A stretch of DNA of 33,960 bases from Leptothoe spongobia TAU-MAC 1115 (GCF_018739885.1 NZ_JADOES010000053.1:1-33960), one strand, 5' to 3'; shown: positions 16,909 through 24,737, numbered from the stretch's first letter. Numbers and translations are program-made. Notes: a model not told the origin generated them from the letters alone.

Positions 16909-18966
16909 ATGACAGTGGCAAAGGACACTGGAAGTCTTGTTCTGACCAAAGAAGAAGTTTATGGAGCTTTAATCCGCTCTCTGAGGAGACGCAAAGGGTT
17001 TGGCATAGTTTTTGTGGAATGTTCTCCAACAGAAGCTGTTGATTTGATTCCTCAGATTAAAGGCGATTTGCCTCAAAAAAAAATTGGCACTTTAGAACTA
17101 ACTGCCCCTATTGAAAACCTTTATGATTTAGTTAAAAATCATGACAATCAAAATCAAGTTGATATTCTCTTAATCCAAGGTCTAGAAAAGTCTTTAGAAG
17201 CTGACATCAAACCTGGCTATGGTGGGGAAGGCCGTTATTACAACCTCAATACCGCCCCTCAAATTCTTAGCCACCTGAATCAACAACGAGAAAGATTCCG
17301 TGAGCAGTTCAGTCATGTTTGTTTTCTTTTCTTTTTACCAGGCTTTGCAGTCAAATACTTTATGCGTCGTGCACCAGATTTTTTTGATTGGAGTTCAGGC
17401 GTATTTGATTTAGCAGTTGAGCCTAAGGAAACAGCGCAAAAATCTAAGCAACCAGCTCAAAGAGAGGGACTTAGGAAATACGATAATCTAACTCAAAATG
17501 AGCTAACTCAAAAGCTATCACAAGTTCAAGAGTTATTAGATCAGACAAAATCAGATGCTCCAAACGCAACAGATCTATGGTTACAAAAGGGTGAGATCCT
17601 ATATTTAGTAAAAGACTATCAGGCATCTCTTAATTGTTTTGAACACATCATAGAGATTGATCCTGGTAAGGAGACTGCTTGGAATAGCAAAGGACTAGTA
17701 TTAACAAATATTGAGTCCATTGAAGAGAATACATCTACAAAAAATAAATTAGTAGATGCTGCAATCGCAAGTTTTAATCAAGCTATTAAACTAAATCCAG
17801 ACTATACAACAGCTTTTTATAATCGAGGCATTGCTCTTACTAAGCTAGGGCGCTATGAAGAAGCTATAGAAAGTTATGATAAGGCTATTGAATTGGACCC
17901 CAATATAAGTGATTTTTGGCACAACAAAGCCATTGCATTTTTTCTATTGGGGCGTTATGAAAAAGCTATAGTTAGTGGTGATAAAGCTCTTCAGCTCAAA
18001 CCTGAGGATAATAGAATTTGGACCCTTCAGGGACTCATTGCTGACAGCTTAAACTGGAAACAGGAAGCTATTTATCTCTATGAAAGGGCAGCTAAAATTG
18101 AACCTAATGATCCTACAGCTTGGTATAACCTTGGCAATATTTTATCTGAATTAAGACGCCATAATGAGGCAATTAAAAGTTATGACCAGGTACTTAGACT
18201 AGCCTCTAATCATTATCGTGCATTAGCCAAGCGAGGTTGGCAGTTACGCCAAATCTATCAGTATGTAGAGGCTCTAAAAGATTTAAATCATTCTATTAAA
18301 CTTAATCGAAATTATGCTTGGTCAGTTGCGGCAAGAGGACGTTTTTATCGGGAAACGGAACGATATAAAGAAGCAGTACAAGATTTCAACCGTGCCATAG
18401 AAATAGATCCTAATTATGTATGGGCTATTGCTCAAAGAGGGCAATTATATCGACTCATGCAAGAGTATGGAAAAGCTTTAGATGACTTCAATCGGGCAAT
18501 TGAACTAGCAACTGACTACCGTTGGGCAATTCGTAGACGTGGGGAGGTATATGGCTTAATTAGACATTATGAGCAAGCAATGGCTGATTTTAACTCGGCT
18601 CTGGAATTAAGCCCTTCGTCAAATTGGACATTATATTGGCGTTCCATCATACATCAAGCTACAGGTAATGAAGAAAACGCAAAAGAAGATATTTATAAGG
18701 CCATACGAATGGCTCAGTTATTTTATGAGCGAAATCCAAATGATATAGATAACATTTTGAATTTGGCCCTTTATCATATTGTCATTAATGATAGAAAGAA
18801 CTCTAAAGCTTTTTATCGAGAAGCTTTATCTAAAAAACATGTTTCACACTATCTTTCAAAGACACACAAAAACTTAGAAGAGCTAATCAAGTTTTTTCCA
18901 AACAACCGAATTGCCCAAATAAGTTTGAGATATATACAAATTCAGAAGACAAAAAAGCTTATGTAA
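16909..18966 (+). CDS. TPR protein with an N-terminal degenerate NTPase-like domain
   Basis: A 685-residue protein with two parts. Residues about 16-180 resemble the NTPase-like heads seen before TPR arrays in cyanobacteria: a first strand GFGIVFVECSPTE without the Gly-Lys-Ser/Thr of a P-loop, a Walker-B-like strand VDILLIQGLEKS, and LNQQRERFREQF...FFLPGFAVKYFMRRAPDFFDW. Residues about 210-660 hold about 12 TPR units of 34 residues (for example GRYEEAIESYDKAIELDPN). The later ones share Trp-Ala-Arg-Gly landmarks and look recently amplified. The head has probably lost nucleotide binding and may rely on the ATPase encoded 2 bases upstream, with the TPR array binding a partner or ligand. The stop is 34 bases from the convergent RES gene. 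Confidence 0.82.
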   Translation: MTVAKDTGSLVLTKEEVYGALIRSLRRRKGFGIVFVECSPTEAVDLIPQIKGDLPQKKIGTLELTAPIENLYDLVKNHDNQNQVDILLIQGLEKSLEADIKPGYGGEGRYYNLNTAPQILSHLNQQRERFREQFSHVCFLFFLPGFAVKYFMRRAPDFFDWSSGVFDLAVEPKETAQKSKQPAQREGLRKYDNLTQNELTQKLSQVQELLDQTKSDAPNATDLWLQKGEILYLVKDYQASLNCFEHIIEIDPGKETAWNSKGLVLTNIESIEENTSTKNKLVDAAIASFNQAIKLNPDYTTAFYNRGIALTKLGRYEEAIESYDKAIELDPNISDFWHNKAIAFFLLGRYEKAIVSGDKALQLKPEDNRIWTLQGLIADSLNWKQEAIYLYERAAKIEPNDPTAWYNLGNILSELRRHNEAIKSYDQVLRLASNHYRALAKRGWQLRQIYQYVEALKDLNHSIKLNRNYAWSVAARGRFYRETERYKEAVQDFNRAIEIDPNYVWAIAQRGQLYRLMQEYGKALDDFNRAIELATDYRWAIRRRGEVYGLIRHYEQAMADFNSALELSPSSNWTLYWRSIIHQATGNEENAKEDIYKAIRMAQLFYERNPNDIDNILNLALYHIVINDRKNSKAFYREALSKKHVSHYLSKTHKNLEELIKFFPNNRIAQISLRYIQIQKTKKLM

Positions 18967-19000
18967 ATTTAGCTTTCTGAAATCCAAAAATTTAGAGTGA

Positions 19001-19660
19001 TTAAAATTGAGAATCGCCCATGAGACCTTCAGCTATATTTCTTTGTTCGCTTAGTGAGTTGTTTCGTTCATCTTCAGCATATGCATCAGAATCAGCCTCA
19101 TCCAAAGAGCTAGAATCAGATTCTTCATCTATGTCTCGGCTGTTGCTGCCTTTTTGAGAATATATAAAGTTAATACAACTGCCTGCATAAAATCTGTCTG
19201 GAAAAATCACCCAGTTAAAACCATCATCATCTCGAACTGAAGGCACCTTGATGGCTTCAACTCGACCATCTGCATAGATACTCATGCCGATCTTTTGGGT
19301 TGTAGAAAGTTGATTCCGAGCATTGAGAGAACGCCAGTTTTCATAGAGTTCGCTTAGAGTAACTCCAAACTCATGTTGGATTACTTCATCCGTGAGATCA
19401 ATCCATGCATTGCCTTGTAGCACATATTCAAACTCTACAAGTGCGTGATTTCTAATATCTGCACGTCCTCGCATCTCCTGATGAGCAGTTCTGAGACTAC
19501 CTGAGAGGTAAACAACCTTAAAAGTATTCTCTTCACCGACTATGGCTGCTGGTGGATTGTATCTACCTGCATGTTCAAGGGCATCCTCCCCGTCAATGAG
19601 CTGCTCCATATTAAAATGATGTTCTAAAATAAGACGCCAACCCCGACCTTGCATTAGCAA
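19001..19660 (-). CDS. RES domain protein, probable toxin of an Xre/MbcA-RES type toxin-antitoxin pair
   Basis: RES toxins degrade NAD+ (MbcT by phosphorolysis) or ADP-ribosylate a target (ParT). In this 219-residue protein the RES domain covers about residues 6-160. The family-defining residues are all seen: Arg33 in AGRYNPP, Tyr51 in VVYLSGS, Glu62 in TAHQEM, Ser141 in VPSVRDDDGFNWVIF, so it should be active. After residue 170 comes an unusual acidic, Ser-rich tail (EESDSSSLDEADSD). The start is TTG 19660, which has GGAG 8 bases before it, or ATG 19654. The gene lies 328 bases downstream of, and in the same direction as, the L27-antitoxin fusion, the usual antitoxin-toxin order but with an unusually wide gap. 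Confidence 0.82.
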   Translation of the reverse strand: MLMQGRGWRLILEHHFNMEQLIDGEDALEHAGRYNPPAAIVGEENTFKVVYLSGSLRTAHQEMRGRADIRNHALVEFEYVLQGNAWIDLTDEVIQHEFGVTLSELYENWRSLNARNQLSTTQKIGMSIYADGRVEAIKVPSVRDDDGFNWVIFPDRFYAGSCINFIYSQKGSNSRDIDEESDSSSLDEADSDAYAEDERNNSLSEQRNIAEGLMGDSQF

Positions 19661-19988
19661 CTACAAAACTCCACGCAGAGAACCCACTTTCAGTCGATAT
19701 AATTGACTTTACTTGAAGGCACAAATAAATATCGTGACATCAAGTATTACTGATATGTGCTGCAAATCACACTTAAGCTATTCATGTTTTGCACATAAAT
19801 CATGCACGTTTGCGCTTATAAATCCGTAGAAACTTACACGCTATGTATATACCTATACCTTCAACATTTTGAATCAGAGTATACTAAAAGTAAATAGAGA
19901 CGTCTATACAACCACATAAACTAATGCAATGTGGTGTTTAGAGTAGTGTGGATTTGTAATAGTTTGAAAAACTATACTCAAAGTTGAA
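19661..19988. other. 328-base spacer between the fusion antitoxin gene and the RES gene
   Basis: No gene is seen on either strand. ATAGTTT/AAACTAT (19959-19975, 7-bp stem, 3-base loop) lies just after the fusion gene stop on the - strand but has no T-run. AT-rich stretches on the - strand, such as around 19845-19885, could hold a separate promoter for the RES gene. In most Xre-RES pairs the two genes overlap or nearly touch, so this gap is odd. Confidence 0.4.
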
Positions 19989-20657
19989 CTAGCTTGGAAT
20001 GCCGCTTGCAATTGATAAAATTAGTTGAAAAACTACATTACTATGGCCAGCTTGAATCATTTTTGCAGGTGTTTTGTTGCCAAGTTCACGGTGGGGCTTG
20101 TTCAACCAGGCTTTTGCTTCCGCCTCTGACCCTAAGAGTTTAGTCAACTCTTTCTCAATAGACTTTAATGTCATTTCTACCTGAGGGTATTTTTTTTTCA
20201 GAGGCTCTCTTGACTCCTGTTTGAATCGACGTGCCACAGATTTGGCCAACGACTCTTGCTTATTTGTAGTATTTGGATGGGCCGTTTGGAATATATCAGA
20301 TTCGCTAGATTTATTAACACATAGATCGGTAAAGTTATCTTGATATTTATCTATTTGAGTAAACTTGCCGTCCATAGCTGAGTCTCTTGCATCCAAATTT
20401 AGAAAAAGGGGGTAAACGCTTATTTTTTTGCGTGCTTTGCCCTTGCGCTCAAACGTCACAATCCCTTCAATCAGAGCGAAAAGGGTGTCATCCCCTCCCC
20501 GTTTAACATTATTTCCAGGGAAAAACTTAGTACCTCTCTGACGTACCAAAATGCTGCCAGCGCTCACAAGTTCGCCACCATATCGTTTAACGCCTAGCCT
20601 TTTAGAATTAGAATCTCGGCCATTTCTAGTACTGCCTGTTCCTTTCTTATGTGCCAT
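19989..20657 (-). CDS. Ribosomal protein bL27 fused to an Xre/MbcA/ParS-type antitoxin domain
   Basis: One unbroken frame of 222 residues. Residues 1-83 are a near-complete bL27: MAHKKGTGSTRNGRDS, KRLGVKRYGGE, LVRQRGTKFFPGNNV and DDTLFALIEGIVTFERKG, ending RKKISVYP. bL27 is a large-subunit protein whose N-terminal tail reaches the peptidyl transferase centre. Residues 84-172 are a polar linker without a visible helix-turn-helix. Residues 174-222 match the antitoxin toxin-binding domain (Xre_MbcA_ParS_C, formerly DUF2384): LLGSEAEAKAWLNKPHRELG then NKTPAKMIQAG. A RES toxin gene follows downstream. rplU, the normal partner of rpmA, is not next to it, so this is probably an extra L27 paralogue that serves as antitoxin. 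I know of no described case; whether a normal rpmA exists elsewhere is unknown. Confidence 0.9.
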   Translation of the reverse strand: MAHKKGTGSTRNGRDSNSKRLGVKRYGGELVSAGSILVRQRGTKFFPGNNVKRGGDDTLFALIEGIVTFERKGKARKKISVYPLFLNLDARDSAMDGKFTQIDKYQDNFTDLCVNKSSESDIFQTAHPNTTNKQESLAKSVARRFKQESREPLKKKYPQVEMTLKSIEKELTKLLGSEAEAKAWLNKPHRELGNKTPAKMIQAGHSNVVFQLILSIASGIPS

Positions 20658-21096
20658 GCTTATGAGCAGTTCTTTGCTTTGTCAAAAACTGTTTGTACAA
20701 ATTTAACCGGATGTTAACCATATAAGCTGATTAATTTAACCTAACCTTAAACAGTCAGGAAGTCTTAATTTCAACTTAATAAGCCTTATTGACCTGTTAA
20801 GAAATAAACACTCACAATAAAATAAGGCATCAGCAATAAGTAGATACCTAGCAATGAGTAATAGTTTCGAATCAAATCAAAATATATTATTTGCTTCGAA
20901 ACATTAATGGATAAACATGTTCTAGCTATCTTTTGCCCGTCGAAACACCAATCAACAGGCTATAGGCACATTGTTCTATTGTAGCAAACCCAGGTGCGAG
21001 CTGTGTCGAATTCCTCACAAAAATCAACTATTGCCATACCTTAGCACTCTGAAAATCTAAGTAAGATAGCCCTATGCATAGCTATCCACTTAATTC
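20658..21096. other. 439-base region upstream of the L27-antitoxin fusion
   Basis: No gene is visible. Near the fusion gene lie phased TTAACC repeats (20703-20746). An inverted repeat GTTTCGAA (20865-20872) / TTCGAAAC (20895-20902) with a 22-base loop lies further right and might end the leftward DUF4079 transcript. AGCAATaAGTA near 20833 repeats as AGCAATgAGTA near 20851. On the - strand a TTGACA lies about 30 bases before the fusion ATG, without a good -10. Confidence 0.4.
20703..20746. promoter_or_regulatory. Phased TTAACC repeats upstream of the L27-antitoxin gene
   Basis: TTAACC occurs at 20703, 20714 and 20736, with a further TAACC at 20742. The first three are spaced by 11 and 22 bases, about one and two DNA turns, so they would lie on one face of the helix. 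They start about 45 bases before the fusion ATG. Such arrays are typical operators, here possibly for self-repression of the toxin-antitoxin genes; binding is not shown. Confidence 0.4.
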
Positions 21097-21531
21097 TTAG
21101 GGCAAGTACTGCTGCACCACAGTCCATCCGCTATAACTCACTGCCGCAAAAGCTAGAAAAAGCATTCCATTAATGGCAACGTGTAACGATCTTGCCCAGG
21201 GGCGAGTGGCTATCTGAGCAGCTGCGCCGACCGAGGCTAGCACCAACCCAACTACCAATAATCCAGCCCCCAGATGCCACGAATGGCCTAAGCTGCCGTG
21301 CTCTCCTAAAGTACCAACAATGCCGACACTCAAAAGCAGTAAAACCAGAGCGACCAAAACACTCCCTAGCAAGATATGTAGAATGCGGAGCCAATTTGGC
21401 TGAGCCATCTGATGGGAGCGCCTATACCAAACCATCCCTCCCGTTACCAAGAGGCAGGTATATACCGTCAGTGATAGGCCCATGGACCAAGCGGCGATAC
21501 GCCACAACCAAAGAAAAGAAGGCAAATCCAT
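21097..21531 (-). CDS. DUF4079-like four-helix membrane protein
   Basis: A 144-residue membrane protein with about four hydrophobic segments (LWRIAAWSMGLSLTVYTCLLV, ILLGSVLVALVLLLLSVGIVG, WHLGAGLLVVGLVLASVG, ALHVAING-like HVAINGMLFLAFAAVSYSGW). Several His fall in or near the segments (LHILLG, GHSWHLGAG, LHVAING), as in cytochrome b561-like helical proteins, so haem binding is conceivable. The pattern MDLPSFLWLWRIAAWSMGLSL recalls cyanobacterial DUF4079-type proteins. ATG 21531 is preferred over a TTG at 21573, because the protein family begins with MDLPSF. Role unknown. Confidence 0.75.
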   Translation of the reverse strand: MDLPSFLWLWRIAAWSMGLSLTVYTCLLVTGGMVWYRRSHQMAQPNWLRILHILLGSVLVALVLLLLSVGIVGTLGEHGSLGHSWHLGAGLLVVGLVLASVGAAAQIATRPWARSLHVAINGMLFLAFAAVSYSGWTVVQQYLP

Positions 21532-21705
21532 GACGAACCACGGCAAAAACTTTACAGTCCTCGGCTCTAACAAAAAGAACCAAGGACTGTGTAAGCCTTA
21601 CCACATGTAGGTGATGCTAGACCAGCCTAACCAACCTCCATGATCAACTTGCTTGATATGTCTAATCAGCTGTCGATTTCATCACCTTAATTGTCAGGTT
21701 TACAG

Positions 21706-22047
21706 TTAACCCGGCACAGGCTGCATTACATCAGCCGAGCTAGCTGGCACATCGGCTGAGCCAGCAGCTACCCCTTTAACTTCCTCATCAGCTTGCTCAA
21801 GCATCAGCCGGGCACATGGGATTGTATCTTCCAAAATAGAACTTGCCATTGCCCCAGAGTGCACTTCCAATTGACCTCTGACAGACGATTCAAACATCAG
21901 TCTTTGCCCCGGAAAAACGACTCGTTCGAAATACCAATTCTGGATATTGGTAATTCTAACTACCTGAATTTTACTAGCGCTATTTACATAGCAACATAGG
22001 ACCGCATCAGTCTCATCAAACGGTATGGGATCAAGTGTTTGTGTCAT
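21706..22047 (-). CDS. DUF1830 family protein
   Basis: A 113-residue soluble protein from a cyanobacterial family of unknown function. Residues about 15-80 carry the family pattern: AVLCCYVNSASKIQVVRITN, then NWYFERVVFPGQRLMFE and QLEVHSGAMASSILEDTIPC. The last 30 residues are a low-complexity Ala/Val/Ser tail, longer than I would expect for the domain alone. The gene is transcribed alone, leftward. A region of 580 bases separates it from the divergent radical SAM gene. Confidence 0.88.
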   Translation of the reverse strand: MTQTLDPIPFDETDAVLCCYVNSASKIQVVRITNIQNWYFERVVFPGQRLMFESSVRGQLEVHSGAMASSILEDTIPCARLMLEQADEEVKGVAAGSADVPASSADVMQPVPG

Positions 22048-22627
22048 GGGAGGAGAGGAGGGGATATAGGGATGCCAACATTAAATATTAGGATAACATC
22101 GACCGATCCCCAACAACTGTAAAAGCTGCTACCGATGAGGCTTTCGGAAATTTTAATATGCCGCTTCAATCGTCGATAAAATCCATACCATGTATATTAC
22201 TACAGAGAAAGAATAAAAACATTTCTTTGTTTTTGAGTGCTTTCAAGAACTCTTTTAAGTAGCACTCAGTATCAGATTAAAACTTCAACTATGTTGAAAG
22301 ATATTTTTTTTCCTATTTCAAATCAGGGAATTTACTTCACACCTTTTAAAGGTTAAGAAATATCGCTAATGTTCTGATGAGATGACATTAATTCTGACTC
22401 ATTTGCTACCCAAATATCTATTCATGGATGCAACTGACCTCACCATTAAAACCCAAGGTTTTACCCCTTTGCTTGCGTATATTTATCGTTAGGCACATTC
22501 TTGGGCACGAGGAATTGGCTGCAACGGTGAAATCCAAGATTAGCAATGTTATCGTAAAGATATGTGAAAAAACTGAAATTTAGTTTCATTTTTTTAACGA
22601 CAGCTAACTTAAGGCACCAGTGCAGCC
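22048..22627. other. 580-base divergent promoter region before the radical SAM gene
   Basis: No gene is visible. TGAGTGCT at 22234-22241 pairs with AGCACTCA at 22261-22268 across a 19-base loop that itself contains CTT/AAG pairing, so a structured leader or small RNA is possible. The rest is AT-rich with no clear -35/-10 pair. The length suggests complex control of the radical SAM gene. Confidence 0.4.
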
Positions 22628-24214
22628 ATGGCTAATCGAGTTCTATATGTCCGCCTCCCCTGTAATCCTATTTTCCCAATTGGGGTGGTGTACTTGGCGG
22701 ATCATCTGCGCAAGGTTTTTCCTGAGATAGAACAGCATATTTTTGATTTAGGAACGGTTCCTCCCTTAGATTTTGGTTCGGCCTTAGACCACTGCATTGA
22801 CAACTTCCAACCCAATTTACTGGTTTTTTCTTGGCGAGATATTCAGATCTATGCCCCCGTTGGTGGACGCGGTGGCAACCCGCTACAAAATGCCTTTGAG
22901 TTTAACTACGCCAGTAACCCCTTCATAAAAATGCGTGGAGCCCTGGGGGGATTGCGCATGGTGACCACCTATATGAATGAACTGTGGCAAAACACAGGTC
23001 TGATCAAACGTGGATTTAAACGTGCTAAGCGTTACGATCCCGATGCAAATCTGGTGGTGGGCGGGGGAGCTGTCAGTGTTTTCTATGAGCAAGTGGCTGC
23101 TTGGATGCCCAAGGGGACTATTGTCTCCGTCGGTGAAGGCGAAGTACTCCTAGAAAAACTTATCCGCCAGGAATCCATTAGTAGCGAACGTTGCTATGTC
23201 GTTGGTGAAACCGAACCACGTGAGCGTCTAATTCATGAATGGCCCACCGCTATCGAAAAAAGCGCCTGTAACTATAGCTATATCGAGAAAATTTGGCCTG
23301 AGTTTGAATACTATCTGCAAGAAAACGACTTTTATATTGGGGTACAAACCAAACGAGGTTGCCCCCACAACTGCTGCTACTGCGTTTACACCGTTGTCGA
23401 AGGCAAACAAGTACGGATCAATCCTGCGGATGAAGTTGTCAAGGAAATGCGACAGCTTTATGACCGAGGTATTCGTAACTTTTGGTTCACCGATGCCCAG
23501 TTTATTCCGGCCCGTCGATTTATTAACGATGCCGTTGAACTGCTACAAAAAATTGTCGACTCAGGTATGGATGATATCCACTGGGCCGCCTACATCCGAG
23601 CCGATAACCTCACCCCTGAGCTTTGCGACCTGATGGTCAAAACTGGGATGAACTACTTTGAAATCGGTATTACCAGTGGCTCCCAAGAACTTGTGCGAAA
23701 AATGCGCATGGGTTATAACCTCCGCACCGTATTGCAAAACTGCCGTGACCTCAAAGCTGCCGGATTTGACGACTTGGTATCCGTCAACTACTCCTTTAAT
23801 GTCATTGACGAACGGCCCGAAACCATTCGCCAAACCCTGGCCTACCATCGTGAGTTGGAAACCATCTTTGGCCGTGACAAAGTGGAGCCTGCCATCTTTT
23901 TCATTGGTCTACAGCCCCATACCCATCTGGAAACCTACGCTATCAAAAACAACATCCTCAAAGAGGATTACAACCCCCTAGCGATTTATTTACCGTGGGT
24001 TGCCAACAAACTACTCTGGAATCCAGAACCCCTTGGTTCCTTCTTTGGCGATATCTGTCTGCAAGCATTCCGACAAAACCCGAATGACTTTGGGCGAGAA
24101 GTGATGGATATCTTGGAAGACCGTCTAGGATTAGCCCCCTTAGAAGAAGCTCTAACCGCTCCAATCAAATCGGCAGCAGCCTCTAAAACACCAGAGCTTG
24201 CCGCTCCTCGGTAA
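22628..24214 (+). CDS. B12-binding-type radical SAM protein (photosystem II high-light acclimation type)
   Basis: The 528-residue enzyme has an N-terminal Rossmann-like part (about 1-190) like the cobalamin-binding domain of BchE-type enzymes (PIFPIGVVYLADHLRKVFP, LVVGGGAVSVFYEQV, SVGEGE). A radical SAM barrel (about 235-440) follows. Its cluster motif CPHNCCYC places Cys at 245, 249 and 252, the CX3CX2C pattern that binds [4Fe-4S] and S-adenosylmethionine. GITSGSQELVRKMRMGY and NYSFNVIDERPET are typical barrel strands. I recall close relatives carrying the database name 'photosystem II high light acclimation radical SAM protein'; the reaction is not known to me. A HIP1-free, long upstream region suggests its own control. 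Confidence 0.85.
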   Translation: MANRVLYVRLPCNPIFPIGVVYLADHLRKVFPEIEQHIFDLGTVPPLDFGSALDHCIDNFQPNLLVFSWRDIQIYAPVGGRGGNPLQNAFEFNYASNPFIKMRGALGGLRMVTTYMNELWQNTGLIKRGFKRAKRYDPDANLVVGGGAVSVFYEQVAAWMPKGTIVSVGEGEVLLEKLIRQESISSERCYVVGETEPRERLIHEWPTAIEKSACNYSYIEKIWPEFEYYLQENDFYIGVQTKRGCPHNCCYCVYTVVEGKQVRINPADEVVKEMRQLYDRGIRNFWFTDAQFIPARRFINDAVELLQKIVDSGMDDIHWAAYIRADNLTPELCDLMVKTGMNYFEIGITSGSQELVRKMRMGYNLRTVLQNCRDLKAAGFDDLVSVNYSFNVIDERPETIRQTLAYHRELETIFGRDKVEPAIFFIGLQPHTHLETYAIKNNILKEDYNPLAIYLPWVANKLLWNPEPLGSFFGDICLQAFRQNPNDFGREVMDILEDRLGLAPLEEALTAPIKSAAASKTPELAAPR

Positions 24215-24326
24215 GCAAGCGATAAGCAAGTGGCTTTAGATTCCAGCAAACCAACCCATCTAAAAGCCATCAGAGTAAATCATTAAGCAAATGTTAGGAT
24301 CACTAGGCAGGAATTGACGGAACGCC

Positions 24327-24677
24327 ATGGTAGATAAACCCATTCTTAAGAAAGATCGTCCCCCCGAAGAAGAAAGGGAGCGCAAGCCTTCATTTGATAA
24401 GGACAAGCCCAGAGGTAAGGGTAAAGGCAAAGGTAAAGGCAAAGGTCGACGCGACAAGGATGCTCGGGATAAAAAGCCCCCCGTTAATCCAGCTCTGATG
24501 CGAGGGCCTAAACCAACGAAAAAGGTTGAACCCGAACCTGAACCCGAAGTCAGTGAAGAAACCGTAGCTGAAGTTGATGCGGCTAATGCCGAGACAACGG
24601 CCGACGCCAATCCTGAACCTGCCGAAGCACCGACAGCTGAAGCCAGTACCGAAGATGAGGCTCCTGCTGCTGAGTAA
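24327..24677 (+). CDS. Low-complexity charged protein, basic head and acidic tail
   Basis: A 116-residue protein predicted to be disordered. Residues 1-60 are strongly basic (KDKPRGKGKGKGKGKGRRDKD), followed by a short conserved-looking NPALMRGPKPTKK. Residues 65-116 are acidic and Ala/Glu/Pro-rich (EPEPEPEVSEETVAE). The Lys-Gly run is coded by repeated GGTAAAGGCAAA units. The pattern suggests RNA or nucleic-acid binding by the head, with the tail acting as its counter-charge. No family is known to me. A strong terminator hairpin follows 23 bases after the stop, which supports a real gene. Confidence 0.7.
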   Translation: MVDKPILKKDRPPEEERERKPSFDKDKPRGKGKGKGKGKGRRDKDARDKKPPVNPALMRGPKPTKKVEPEPEPEVSEETVAEVDAANAETTADANPEPAEAPTAEASTEDEAPAAE

Positions 24678-24700
24678 CTCCTTAAATAGGAAAAAATAGT

Positions 24701-24737
24701 AAAAGCATCGCTTGATAACCTAACAAGCGATGCTTTT
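24701..24737 (+). terminator. Hairpin terminator after the charged protein gene
   Basis: A perfect 14-bp stem, AAAAGCATCGCTTG with CAAGCGATGCTTTT, has a 9-base loop. The right arm ends in TTTT and is followed by ATTATT. The symmetric A/T ends allow use from both sides. Confidence 0.9.

Noticed and set aside
19989..20657. Ordinary rpmA (ribosomal protein L27) gene
   Set aside because: The protein is more than twice the L27 length, carries an antitoxin-type C-terminal domain, lacks rplU next to it and is followed by a RES toxin gene.
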